64,000 nucleotides of DNA, from the NCBI GenBank assembly GCA_050084985.1, contig JBITNC010000001.1, positions 170,500,001 to 170,564,000 on the forward strand, read 5' to 3'. The notes under the pieces are model-generated. The model saw nothing but the letters and a program-made list of their open reading frames with translations, was not told the DNA's origin and made no database searches. The DNA is from Nageia nagi (taxonomy: Eukaryota > Pinophyta). Position numbers and translations under genes: made by a program. This document shows positions 47,648 to 59,471 of the stretch, one piece after another (the first letter of the stretch is position 1; every line of letters starts with the position of its first letter).

Positions 47648-49500
47648 CTAATCCTTAATATTAACATCATCGTTAGATCCAAACTCAATACCTTTAGACT
47701 CACTACTATGACCACTTGATTGATCACCACCTGACTCACTATCTGAGCCACTAATTGACACACTATAATGTCTACACCTTGGTCAATGTGCTGGCTCATT
47801 ATATGCCCTACTAGGACATGTTGGCTCATCCTCAAATATATCATTGAATCTCACATCCTGAGTAGATGGTGAATTACCCTCATTTGATGCACCTACCTGC
47901 AATGCTATACATGCCTGCAAATAATAAGAAAATAAATATTAGTTTGCATAAAACACACTTACAAAATATATGCATCACCTATAAGAAATTCATGATATGT
48001 CTTTATTAATTAAAATAATTGAAATTACTTACACCAGCATTCGACATGTCCCTTAGGGCTTGGTAACCATATGTGATGTCATATTGGCATTCATTCTCAT
48101 CAGGAAATCGATTGAAATCTCTCAGCTACAAAAAAGTTAATTAGTACTATATTAAAAACCATTTACATAGCTATATCATTAAAAATCACTCCATGTAGTA
48201 AATATACTTACAAATAGGGCTTCCATAGTCTTCACCCCTCCATTTTCTGCTCGATGCATAATACTGCATCCTAATTTAGCAAGTCGAGACTTTGATGCTT
48301 TTTCTTACGACGTCTCCAAGCCTTGTGCTTTCTTTTTTTTTGCCTCATCTACTTTTTTAAGTAGCATCTTCCAAACCTTATTATGAAATAATTAATCAAT
48401 ATTATGTTAAAATAATCAATTAATCAGGTTCAAATAATAAATGGATATGATAATATTGATCCATACCTTCTTATGGACATCAACTAGTTTTTGTGATAGG
48501 TTTCTTTGGTCAAGGGTAAGTTTCATCACTTTTTATCTGATATGATCTCTAACCCTTTTTAGATTCAATCCTTCCTGCTAGAGTACTTTCTTTTCACTCA
48601 ACCCTTCACCAAATTCATGTTTCAAGTTTGTTATTATTCTTTTTTTGCTGCAAAAACACAAATAATAACAAATTGGTTTTAGTCTCTTGAAATATAAAAT
48701 TAACAAAAGCAAAACATACATACCAAAAATGAAAACAAAAACATACCAAAATCATCTTGTTTCTTCCATGGTCTATCAAGGTTTTTTGCAAATTCTTCTA
48801 TTGCAACATTCTGGAGAGATTTATAGAATAGTTTACTTGAAAAATAGTCAAAATCATATTAGTAAATGATCAATATACTTCTAATCAATATGTAATTTTT
48901 TTTTTCAAACTGAAACTATTACCATTTCCATTTTTCAAGACCTCTCCATTCTTCCTCACAAAAATTTGAAGATTTTTGGAGCCATGAGTCGTTAATAGGG
49001 ATTGTTGATTGATTGACTTTGCTAAAATCATATATTGCATGGAAACTGAATGAAATTATGCTTCAAAATATAAATTAGAATAATTTTGTATTACTTCTGA
49101 ATAAATTAAGTAATTAATTATAAATATTCACCTGAACAAGTGATGTCAGGTCTTTGTGATGCTTCTCTAGCCTCCTCACCCCCAATAATTGACATCAACT
49201 CATATTGGCTAAACATACATTTAGCATATGGAACAACCCCCTTTAACTTCTTTGTCTGTTCAATAAATTAAAAAAATAAGTGATTACATTTCCTACTTAA
49301 TGAAATATATATAGTATAATTTAAAATTGTGTTGATATTACATAATATATATGGATATGTACAAGTGTTTTTTTAATTTTTGCAATATCATCTTTCTCTT
49401 TTTTTGTATCCTTTTCATTTGATTTTTTTTTGCCCTTATCTTTATCTTTATCACCCTTCTTTCTGCACCTCATATGTGGTAAATGGTGATCATTAGAAGA
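47648..49500 (-). pseudogene. CACTA-1 minus-strand accessory gene (multi-exon)
   Basis: Exons with good splice sites on the minus strand: last exon 47914-47648; 48125-48033 (LRDFNRFPDENECQYDIT, donor GGT/GTAAGT); and one ending 48212 (MEALF/GTAAGT) with KVWKMLLKKVDEAKKKKAQG and KSRLAKLGCSIMHRAENGG. Upstream is LDQRNLSQKLVDVHKK/GTATGG (ending near 48467). Earlier pieces near 48900-48700 (LQNVAIEEFAKNLDRPW), 49260-49140 (SIIGGEEAREASQRPDIT) and 49480-49380 (Lys/Asp-rich) may be exons. The last exon is acidic and Ser-rich. At least two in-frame stops. The position suggests a TnpA-like DNA-binding partner of TNP2, but I cannot match a named family. Confidence 0.6.
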
Positions 49501-51397
49501 AAGTAAACAAAATTAGAGATATAACATCAATACTTACTAAATAACATCAAAATACATTACTAATTAATATATCACATCATTTGATTACTAAATAACATCG
49601 TAGGCACACAAATGTGTAGGATGATCTAGATAGAAGGCATTTGCAAACACCTACTAAATAATGGTGCAAGGGCCCTAATAGATTAACTTGGAAATGATGA
49701 GGAGCACAATGGTTCTTTTCATATCTTACATAATTATACAATGGTTATCCTTATCTTCAATAATTTATGTTTTTTACAAATATAAGGCATTTGCAAACAC
49801 TTATTATAGAATAGTGCAAGGGCCCTAGCTAATAGATATCTTGCTAGAACACAAATTGTATGATGTTATTTCTTCAACAAGATAAAGGAATAAAAGCTAA
49901 AACTTCATGAGAAATCCTGTGGAAGGGTTGTTGATAATTTTTGGTAATTTTTAAGTTGTTGTTGAGGTTAGAGAATATTAAAGAGCTTATAGGAGTTGAT
50001 TAGCAAGAGTTTTAGAGATTATTGAGATTATATTTTAAATTGAATATCCATTAGAGATAGTAACACTCTAGCCTACTATGATTGTATATCATTTTGTTGG
50101 TCAATATATATATTAAGTAAAACTCAAGTTTGAAGTGGGTGTTTACCTACATTACGATTTTAGTGCATAAATACTTGTCATATTAGGTGTGGACATTTTT
50201 ATTATTGGTTATTTATTATTTTGTGTCACAAATAACCATCCTCCATGATCATATGACTTACATGGTAGCTTTTTATCTTGAGCATGAGAGGAATTAGTAG
50301 TATTAATGGTTACAAAAGATGCAATCCACACTAAGTTAGAATTGATTCTTTAAAAATCTCTTCACAATATTTAACCCAAGTTAATTTGAATACTTCATTA
50401 AAAATTTAACTAAACTATTGCAAATAAGTTCAATCAAATTCTACATGATATAAATTGAAAATCTTACTAGCAAAATAATTAATTTAAAAGGTAACTTTTT
50501 GAAAAGATGCTTCATTACCAAGTTTTAGGCTGATATTAACTAAATTTAATAAATTCTATTTAATTTAGGAAGCAACTTCTTAGAACATAAGAAGCAAGTT
50601 TTGTGAAATTCTTAGTTTAAGAAGCAACTTCTTAGAACATAAGAAGAGTTTCAAAAATTGGTAGCAAAAAAAAGTTTTTAGAGAATAAGGAAGAGTTCCA
50701 AAGTTAAGATTTTTATAGGTATGTCATTATTTTTGCTAGAATTTCATTTTATGGTACAATGTAGAGAATTATTTCAATTTCTTGGTGCATTTTCAATTTT
50801 TTTGTTGCATTATTGATGAGAAATTCGGAAAGCCCTAGCATATGGAATTAACTTTATGGGGAATTCAGAAAATTTATGGGGAATTCGAAAAAACCTAGCA
50901 TATGGAATTAAATTTTGATTTTTAGCATGCATTCTTGATAGTATACAATCAAAATTTGGAGAGAATTTTAAAAACCCTAATATTTTCAGTGTAAAATCAT
51001 AAGAATTTCAAAAACCCTAGTTTGTTTTAGTGTAAATTCATGGGAAATTGAAACATGCAAGTAAGAATGTACATACCTTATGAAAATTAAGAATAATGCA
51101 AAGAAATTTGCAAGAAACCCTTTCTTCTCCAATAAAATGCAAAACCTTGTGAGAAAACATGCCAAAAAATGAAAAAAACAAGTTAAAATCGAGTGAAATC
51201 AAGTATAAATCAAGTTAAAATTGAATGAAATTAGCTAGAAGGAAACTTACTTGGTGCTCTCCCATTAGAAATCAAATTTGTATCTTGTATCACAAAATAG
51301 GTCTAGGGAAAGTGACTAGGGAAGTGATAGGTGGCCCTACTTTTATTTTTTACATCTAAATAGAAAAAAAATAAAATTTTAAATTAAAATCATTGTT
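49500..51397. other. CACTA-1 interior, noncoding
   Basis: No gene seen. It contains two direct repeats of AAATAAC-TC with GGCATTTGCAAACACxTA (about 49640 and 49785) and AGAAGCAACTTCTTAGAACATAAGAAG-like repeats (about 50570 and 50620). It probably holds the 5' part of the minus-strand gene and its promoter. Confidence 0.45.
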
Positions 51398-52394
51398 ATG
51401 ATTAAGGTTAGCATTAGGGTTGGTCTTAGTGTTTAGGGTTAGCATTAATAGTTAGGAGTTAGGGTTAGGGTTGAGGTTAGTGTTAAGGTTAAGGTTAGCA
51501 TTAGCATTAGGGTACTTAATTATGGTTATGGTTAGTGGGTAGGGTTAGGGTTAGGGTTAATGGTTAGGGCTAAGGTTAGAGTTAGGGTACATAATTAGTG
51601 GTTAGGGTTAGCATTATGGTTAGTGGTTAGGGTTAACATTATGGTTAGTGGTCAGGTTAGGGTTAGGGTTAAGGTTAGTGTTAAGGTTAGCATTAGCATA
51701 AGGGTACTTAGTGCTCAAGGTTAGGGTTAATGGTTTGGGTTAGGCTTGGTGTTTAGGGTTAGAGTTAATGGTTAGGGTTAGGGTTAGGGTTAGAGTTATA
51801 ATTAGAGTTAGAGTTAGGATACATAATTAGTGGTTAGGATTATCATTAGGTCAATTAGTGTTAATGGTTTGGGTTTATTAGTGGTTAGGGTTACTATTAG
51901 GGTTACCGTTAAGGTTGGGTTAGTGTTAGCGTTAAGGTTAAAGCTAGTAAGGGTTATGGTTAGGGTTAGCATTAGGGTTAGGTTTAGGCTTAGTATTTTG
52001 GGTTAGCATTAAGGTTAGTGTTAGGGTACTTAATTATGGTTATGGTTAGTGGGTAAGGTTAGGGTTAACATTAGAGTTAGGGTACATAATTAGTGGTTAG
52101 GGTTAGCATTATGGTTAGTGGTTAGGTTAGGGTTAGCGTTAAGGTTAGAGTTAAGGTTAGTGGTTAGGGTTAGCATTAATGGATAAAAGTTAGGGTTTGG
52201 GTTAACATTAGCATTAGGGTACTTAATGCTTAAGGTTAAGGTTAATGGTTAGGGTTAATTAGGCTTAGTGTTTAGGCTGATTAGCATTAATGGTTAGGAG
52301 TTACGGTTAGGGTTAGGGTTAGTGTTAAGGTTAACATTAGCTTTAGGGTACTTAGCGATCAAGGTTATGGTTAATGGGTAGGGTTAGGGTTTGG
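51398..52394. repeat. Interstitial telomere-like repeat array in CACTA-1
   Basis: About 1 kb of G(G)TTAGG/GTTAGGGTTAG units with frequent interruptions such as GTTAGCATTAGGGTA and GGTTAGTGGTTAGGGT. The repeat is the 6-base TTAGGG type rather than the usual plant TTTAGGG. Higher-order units recur, for example AGGGTACATAATTAGTGGTTAGG (about 51585, 51810, 52080). It lies between the divergent genes of the transposon. Confidence 0.85.
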
Positions 52395-52651
52395 CCAATT
52401 AATGATAACTCTTAAAAGAAATTTAATTAATGATGTCTCTTGTATTGCATAGAATGTATATGATCATTTTATATTTATAGTTGAAAAAATTTATAGATTA
52501 TTATTATTCTTGTATATGATCATTTTATATTTTACTTAATCTTTAATATTTTAAGTCTAAGATTGAAATATTTATAGATTATTATTATTCATGTACTAAT
52601 CTCTTTTTACTTTAAATTGTAAAATAGGTTAGTGACTAATTGGCTTATATA

Positions 52652-54030
52652 ATGCCACCAAGGCAGAGGAGGAGTTATGTATCATCAGATTTAGATATTC
52701 AGATGCCACTACCTCAATGTTAGATAGTCGTTAGGAGGTCAAGGAGTGATGTGTCATCTGATTCAGAGAAGTTACCTACACTAGTTACTAGGAGGTCAAG
52801 GAGTGATGTGTCATTTGATTCAAAGGAGTTACCTACACCAATTATTAGGAGACCAAGGAGTGATGTATCATTTGATTTAGAGCCTAAGATATTTCCTAGA
52901 TGTCCTATGAGGAGTGATGTTTCATCAGATGATGATGAGGTAAGATAAATGTTATATTATTATGTAAGATGTAGTTAAAAAGAAAAGATCATCTAAATTA
53001 TCACTTTCATGCATGATATTATTTGTAATATTTAACTTTAGTTTATTACTAATGTTGCAAGAATAAAATGTGCAAAGGATTAATGATTCATCATTATCAT
53101 CAGAAGATTATGATGCCCATGAGGTAATCAATTGACCAATATTTGATTTTATTTTTTATTCTTATATATTAAATGATATTAAATAAAACTAAATAAAATC
53201 AATATGTAGATCCAGAAGATGAAGCCAAAATAATGTATAGGTCCATTGATAGATGAAGTTAGAGAGATGCCTATAAGAACAAGATTTCAAAAGTGGCTTC
53301 ATGATCAATTAGTAGAGGATGCACATGAGCAGCCATTTGATCTACCAGAGGAGTTTGTTCATGATTGAGGTTTGATGTGCATGCCACTAAAGCTATAACT
53401 TAAATATCAATATACATATGATCGTGGGGTATATGGTGCATGGCTAGCTGAAATGCATTTTCCAAAGGCTTATGAGATCTTTCCTTATTATGGTCATTGA
53501 TACATGATCAAACCATTTGAAATGTGCTCTAGATGTGATTTATTTATACATAGTACTATGGTTGTTATTCCAGGTTATGAGACATAGCCATTGATGCCAT
53601 TTTGTGGGCCAGTTTACATAGTAATGATTTCGAGAAAATTAGCAAGATATATGTACAATATGTCCACATATGGATTATGTGCAAATGCTTCCAATATTCC
53701 ACCTCCATTGTAGTCAGAATGCTTATACATTGATGGTCAACCAAAAAAAACATAGCTAAATACATAAATAGTTATGTAGGTGAAGAGTGGACACCAAATT
53801 GTGAATTTCACTAGTGTACTAATGATAAAGAAGACTTCATGGGTATACAAATGAATAATTATATAGTTGTTGTTCCCATTAAAACTCTTAATGTTGGTGA
53901 TGAGCTAATACCTCCCTACAGTTATAGGAGATCTACTCCAGCACGTAAGACATGAACTTTGGAGTTAGGAGATGATAAAAATTGAATAATTCATCCAGGA
54001 CCAAAACCCAAAAATAAAAACAAAAATTAA
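52652..54030 (+). pseudogene. CACTA-1 second plus-strand gene with SET-domain-like C-terminus
   Basis: Exon 1 (52652-52939, donor GAG/GTAAGA) starts MPPRQRRSYVSSD and has three tandem repeats of RRSRSDVSFDSEKLPTP type. The main exon (about 53215-54030) includes MPIRTRFQKWLHDQLVEDAHE, YDRGVYGAWLAEMHFPKAYE and, at 53730-53935, YIDGQPKK, NIAKYINSYVGEEWTPNC and NNYIVVVPIKTLNVGDELI, ending in a Lys/Asn-rich tail with TAA at 54028. The order D-G...N-x-A-x-Y-I-N...P-N-C...G-D-E-L...Y matches the C-terminal half of SET methyltransferase domains; the NHSC His is replaced by Ser. A frameshift sits in the A-run at 53745-53752, and stops occur at TGA/TAG codons. The SET call is inference from motif order. 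Confidence 0.5.
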
Positions 54031-55514
54031 TGGTTTATTGATGTGTATGAATGAATATTTCAATTTATATGTATGGATAATGCATTGTATGTTTGAATGT
54101 ATCAATTTGTTATATGTAGCATGGATGTATCAATTTGTATGGATTTATATTCAAATTATATGTTTGGAATTAATTTTTTTAATTCTAAATTAATAATTTG
54201 TAATAACTTATTTTACATGCAACAAATAGTCATTATGACCAATCAATAATGATAATTATTACACCAACATTGCATTAAAATAATGTAAGGACAAATAAAA
54301 AGATACTATGAAAAGCATGGAGCCTTAAGCAATATGCAAATTTTATGTTTGAACCAAATCCAAAAGCTCCTATTCAAATACCTTTTTGGGATTCAAGCAC
54401 TGATGATGATGAATTAAGAGAGGATAATATTGGTCATGATGTGATGCTGATAATAATGTTGATGAAGCAAATGGAATTGATGGTTTAGTTGAGTCCCTCC
54501 ATGTTCATGTTGATGATGAAGAAATAGATGGTGACGAAAGAGATGATGATTTAGAAAGGGATAGAATGTATAGTGCTTCCAAAACTAAATTATATGAAAG
54601 AACAAACACAACTGTATTATGGATGATCTTAATTATAATGAACATAAAAGCCAAATATGGATGGTCAGATACAAGTTTCACTTCTTTGCTAAGGTTTGAA
54701 TTTTATTTTATTTTATGATATTTCAATTTTTCATATTTTAATTTATTTTAATGAAATTAAGTACATAAATTATTTTTAATTTATATTATAGGTTACTAAA
54801 AGAAAAGTTATTGCCAATTGATAATGTCATCCCAGATTCATGCAAAAAAGTATGTGATATTATGAAAGATGTAGGGGTCAAGTATACTTCATACTATGCA
54901 TGTATTAATGATTGCATATTGTATAGAGGAGAAGAATATGATATAAAGATTGAATTTCCAAAGTGTGAAGAATCAAGATACAGTGAAATAGAGAAAAAAA
55001 CTCCAACTAAGGTTGTTCATGTAATGCAAATCCTTCCCAAGTCGATGTGAATATTCCACTGTAAGTCACTTATAAAGTTAATGGATTAGCATTCAAGAAA
55101 AAGAAGTGAAGGTGTGTTGCATATACTTGTAGATAGTAAAGCAATGAAACATATAGAGGAGAAGTGGCCTAAAAAATTTAAGGATAAACCTAGGACTGTC
55201 AGATTGAGTTTAGCAATGGATGGTGTCAATCCATTTTTGAACCAAACATCCACTCATTCATGTTGGACTATTGTTATAATCAATTATAACATACCTCCAT
55301 GGATGTTTATAAGGAAAGAGCATTTGATGTTTGTTGATATAGTCCCTGGACTGAAATAGGTTAAACACATGGATGTCTACCTTAAATCGATAATTAAAAA
55401 TTTGCAACTCTTATGGAAAGGAATTCAAATGTATGATACAAGTAGACCTATCAATCAGAGGTCATTCAAATGTTATGGCATACTATGTTGGACTATACAT
55501 GATTATCCAAGGCT

Positions 55515-55518
<4 letters not shown>

Positions 55519-55566
<48 letters not shown>

Positions 55567-55580
55567 ATACATACATACAT
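55519..55580. repeat. Compound microsatellite (TA)n(CATA)n
   Basis: About 19 TA units (55519-55556) then six CATA/ACAT units, inside the transposase coding frame after HDYPRLS; it encodes Ile-Tyr repeats and creates the false open frames of the region. Confidence 0.9.
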
Positions 55581-56754
55581 ATCTATATTTGATTTTTTAT
55601 AATCATATGAATTATATGCATTCTCTAAATATACTTATCATAGGTCTTCCTACAAAAGGTTATCATGCTTGTATGCAATGTGTGAAAAATATTCCATCAA
55701 GATATTCAAGTAAGATGAATAAGTTGAAATATATTGGCCTTAGGAAATATTTGTCAATGGATCATACTTTTTGAAAAAAGGGGGCCTATGGTCTATTAGA
55801 TAAAACCCCTATTCCTATTTACAAAACTTATATGAGTTTGTTGATAAAGTACCATGAATGTGTGGAAAATGTTAAAAAAAAAGAGCCCATGATGAAGGTA
55901 CTACTTTAGGGTTAGATGATGAGATTATTCTTGGCAAAATTGATTTACTAACAAGTCAAATATTATATAGTATAATATATTTGTAATATGTTTATTATTT
56001 TGAAAATATATAATCTTTATTATGAATTGGTTGCATGTTTTTAGGAGTGAACAAATTATCAATATTTTATACACTAGAATATTGGAAAGAGTTGTTAGTG
56101 ACATATTTAATTGATCCTATGCACATTGTAAAGAATGTTGCAACTTCTTTGTATCGATATACAATAAGCAAAGAAGCAGATTCTAATGTCATGAGAAAGA
56201 CTTAAAAGATATTAAGAAAATTGGATCTTTATGGATAACTAACTATGAAGATGAAAGAATAGAAGTACCTACAACAACATGGCTTATAAAAAAATATGAA
56301 GGGAAAAAGTTAGACAAACTTATTCAAAACATCAGAACACCAACAAATTATGGATCATTTATAAGAAGTGCATTCAATGCTAATGGTAAAATCATAGGAT
56401 TCAAGACTCATGATTACCACAACTTCATGAAGGTATTGATCTCATATTATGTTTTTCACATTTTCCATCAAAATAAAAATACTTGTTATATTTACACTCA
56501 TACTTTGTATAGCATATTTTTCCACTTGCAATTCGTGGATGTGGGGGTCTACCTATTGATCTTAAACATGCAATTGATCAATTGTCATTATTTTTAAGGT
56601 ATGTCATTTTATAGTTTGACTTTATGAAAACTAATATAACATGCATTTATTCTTATTTTATAATATTTTATGCATTTAAATGTGCAATATTTTGATGATA
56701 TTACATTTTCATGAATAGGTGGTTATCTTCAAAGGAGATACATGTGGTTGCAAT

Positions 56755-56759
56755 AGATC
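56755..56759. repeat. Target-site duplication of the solo LTR, left copy
   Basis: AGATC; identical right copy at 57243-57247. Confidence 0.88.
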
Positions 56760-57242
56760 TGAAGGATTTGAACTAGATCTAAACAAATCCTCTAGGACCT
56801 AAGACTAGGAAACTCAATCATACACAAGATAACACAATCACTCAAGATAACACAAGTGTAATGTGGTTCCTCCCTCCTTGGGAGGACATCCACAACTAGT
56901 ATCTCAATTCTCAAGTATGCCTCTCTTACAACTATACTCTTCCTCTCCTACACAACTAGTAGAGTAATCTTACTCCAAGAACTTAGTTATGTTACAAGAG
57001 GAGAGGCCCTCTATTTATAGCTTGAGAGCACCTCCCTAACCTTCCTTTAACCCAAGGGTAAGGTTAGGGTTACATTAAATGTATCACCTAACTTCAACCT
57101 ACCAACTAACCACTTTGGTAAAGTCAAAGTCTATATATTAAAGAATTCAATTAATCTCTTAAGGTATCTACATACCCTTAAGTGATTAATTGAATTTACA
57201 AGGAGTTTAGATATTCACAATATTTCATTACAAATTCTAACA
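56760..57242 (-). mobile_element. Solo copia LTR inside the transposase gene
   Basis: 483 bp, minus strand TGTTAGAATTTG...AATCCTTCA, flanked by perfect AGATC duplications and without any interior, so it arose by recombination between the two LTRs of a full element. It has a TATA box (CTATAAATAGAGGG, near 57011-57022) and shares blocks with the Copia-A/B LTRs, such as GTGGTTCCTCC with ACATCCAC. Confidence 0.9.
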
Positions 57243-59191
57243 AGATCAATGGCGTAGAGAGATATTTGAAATTGTGTACAAATTAGAAAAAGAATTGCCA
57301 CCTACTTTTATGGACATACAAGTGCACCTATTGATCCATATAGTAGATGATATTGACATGGTAGATGTTATGACTACTAGAAACATGTTTTTTGTGGAGA
57401 GATTTTTAAAAGTGCTAAAGGGATTTGTTAGACAACATTCACGACCAAAAGGATCTATAGGTGAGGGATACATTATATATGAATCATTTTTTTATGCAAG
57501 TGAGTATCTATCTCAAATAAATCATCTAGCCCTGAAGATGTGGAATGCAAATAAAGATAGTGAGAAATTAAAAGGGGAGGTATTAGAAATAGGTGGAACA
57601 TTGTATTCTATTAAAGGTATTAACTATGTTTTAGATATGTACATGCATTTTGGATTTACAAATTGTATATATGCTTAATTACTAGCTAACAAGTTTGTAT
57701 TATAATATTGTGAATTTATAGATTATGACCTTCATGAATCTATAAACCGATTTATCATGATGCATTACGCATGTTGCGAAAAGTGGATTGAGTTGTACCA
57801 AACTAAAAGAAGAGAAATTGAACATGAATGTGCCTTATTTCATAGACTAAATCAAAGGGGTACATCTAGTCTACCTAAAAATCTAAAAGAGAAAAATTGG
57901 CCACAAGAATGTCTAAGGTCATGGATGAAGAATGAAATTGAAATGAAACAACAAGCTATAGGAGGAAAAATAGATGAAGATGATGAAAATGCATTAAATA
58001 TATCTATAGGATGCAAGTTTGAGGTAATTATTTTTATTAATATTTTAGAAAAATTCAATTTTTGTGTAAATATATTCATGCACTAATAACATTTTTCTCA
58101 TAAATATGTGCAAGCACTATCTTTCCCTGCAATGTCGGCATATGGTCAACACTTTAGAAAAGAAAAGAATGATGTGAGAAGAACAACATTTGACTATGGA
58201 GTGATGGTTGATTTGATTAAGAAAGTCATGCAAGTTAAAGAGATACAAACTTGATATGAGGAAAATTAAAATATATTGGAAAAATTCAAGAAATTATACA
58301 ATTAGATTATAGGTCATTTTAGTGTGTGACATTTAAATTTAAATGGTTTTGCACACTTAATAGAAGAACAATCTTGCATGATAGACCTAGTGATTACTTT
58401 GCAATCGACTCCACATGCATTTTACCTGATAACAAATAGCCTTATATTTTATCACAACATTGTAGTCAATTATATTTTATCCCTAATGTTGCTGATGATA
58501 AAAAATGGTTTGTAATTGAATGTAATCCTAGAGAAAAACATATTGTATGTCTTGATGAAGAAGATAATTCACAATGACAATATTATAATTGATATGCTTT
58601 TCACCAGTATCTTGAACTTTTCATACGTATAGTTTGCTCTTTCCTTATAATATGATAATATTATTTATATTAAAATCCATATAAGTTACAATTGCAAATG
58701 GTATATTTACAAAAGGAGCACAATGGAATATTAATGAAGATGGGCTTGAATTGATTTTTTTGCTTATAAAATGATAAGTCAACTATGAACTCATATAGTG
58801 ATAAATTAAGACAATTATATTAACTTGTATAATGCATTAATGTGGAGGTTATAAGGATATTTACAAGTCGATAGTGTGTTACAATATCACCAATTTACTC
58901 AATCTTAGAAGGAAACACATAAACAATTATTTTCCATTATTTGAATATATTGATACCATCAAAATATGAAAGAGTTTACAGGAATCATTCAAGTATGGTT
59001 AATTGTTACAATTAAGTTATGTGAAGGAAACCTTAACCATATTTGCATCATGTATCTTGTCAAATAATTCTCTTGCATTTATAATGTATGTTTTTCATAT
59101 TTTACATCATTTTCCATCCAAGTCTAGAAAGTAGAATGTGGTGTACGTCCATGGTAGTAAAATTTCATAGTAAAAATTGACTTGAAAATCT

Positions 59192-59460
59192 TTATTTTCC
59201 TTGTTTTGGTTTTTTTGACACAAAAAGGTGTCCGTATTTACATCTTAATGCTTTTAGCATTCCCTTTTTTTCAAAATCGTTCAATTTTTGACATAATATT
59301 TTACGTCCAAATTTGCATCCTTTATTGACCTTTTTTGCATCTAAAAAGTAAAAAAATGAAAAAAAGGGTTTCAATGCGTGTCGACACATAAGGATGCAAA
59401 TTTGCATCCTTTTTTATTTTTCATGATTGAAGATGCAAAAAAAGATGCAAATTGGCCTTT
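59192..59460. repeat. CACTA-1 right subterminal repeats
   Basis: Iterations of GGATGCAAATTTGCATCC and AAAAAAGGATGC in both orientations, mirroring 46851-47215. Confidence 0.7.
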
Positions 59461-59471
59461 TGGTAGTAGTG

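Larger units (their letters stand above)
54300..58580 (+). pseudogene. CACTA-1 TNP2-type transposase with DUF4216
   Basis: TNP2 (Transposase_21) cuts and moves CACTA elements in the nucleus. Landmarks in order: an acidic N-terminus, LWMILIIMNIKAKYGWSDTS (exon ending 54693), then, after an intron, LLPIDNVIPDSCKKV, YYACINDCILYRGEEYD, RLSLAMDGVNPFLNQTSTHS, YNIPPWMF and IHDYPRLS (54792-55520). An in-frame TA microsatellite follows, then GLPTKGYHACMQC, SIFYTLEYWKELLV, IRGCGGLPIDLKHAIDQLS, and, after a solo LTR, LPPTFMDIQVHLLIHI, FFVERFLKVLKGFVR and SIGEGYI (57247-57450). DUF4216 near 58380-58570 reads YILSQHCSQLYFIPNV and VIECNPREKHIV. Several introns keep consensus sites (e.g. 56430/56519 and 56598/56720). 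Multiple stops show it is inactive. Confidence 0.88.
46841..59471 (+). mobile_element. CACTA-1, large En/Spm-type DNA transposon
   Basis: Terminal inverted repeats are aACTACTACCAAAAAAGGC at the left (first base mutated from C) and GCCTTTTGGTAGTAGTG at the right. A 3-bp target duplication and TGCATCC-rich subterminal repeats at both ends are further CACTA hallmarks. The 12.6-kb element encodes TNP2 transposase with DUF4216, a second plus-strand gene upstream of it and a divergent minus-strand accessory gene, separated by telomere-like repeats. A solo copia LTR is inserted in the transposase gene. Stops in all three genes argue that this copy is no longer autonomous. Confidence 0.9.

Noticed and set aside
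51398-52394. A true chromosome end
   Set aside because: Repeats are degenerate, of the TTAGGG type, and continuous transposon sequence lies on both sides.
55369-55774. Two overlapping Ile-Tyr-rich frames
   Set aside because: They run through the TA/CATA microsatellite in the transposase exon and are not separate genes.
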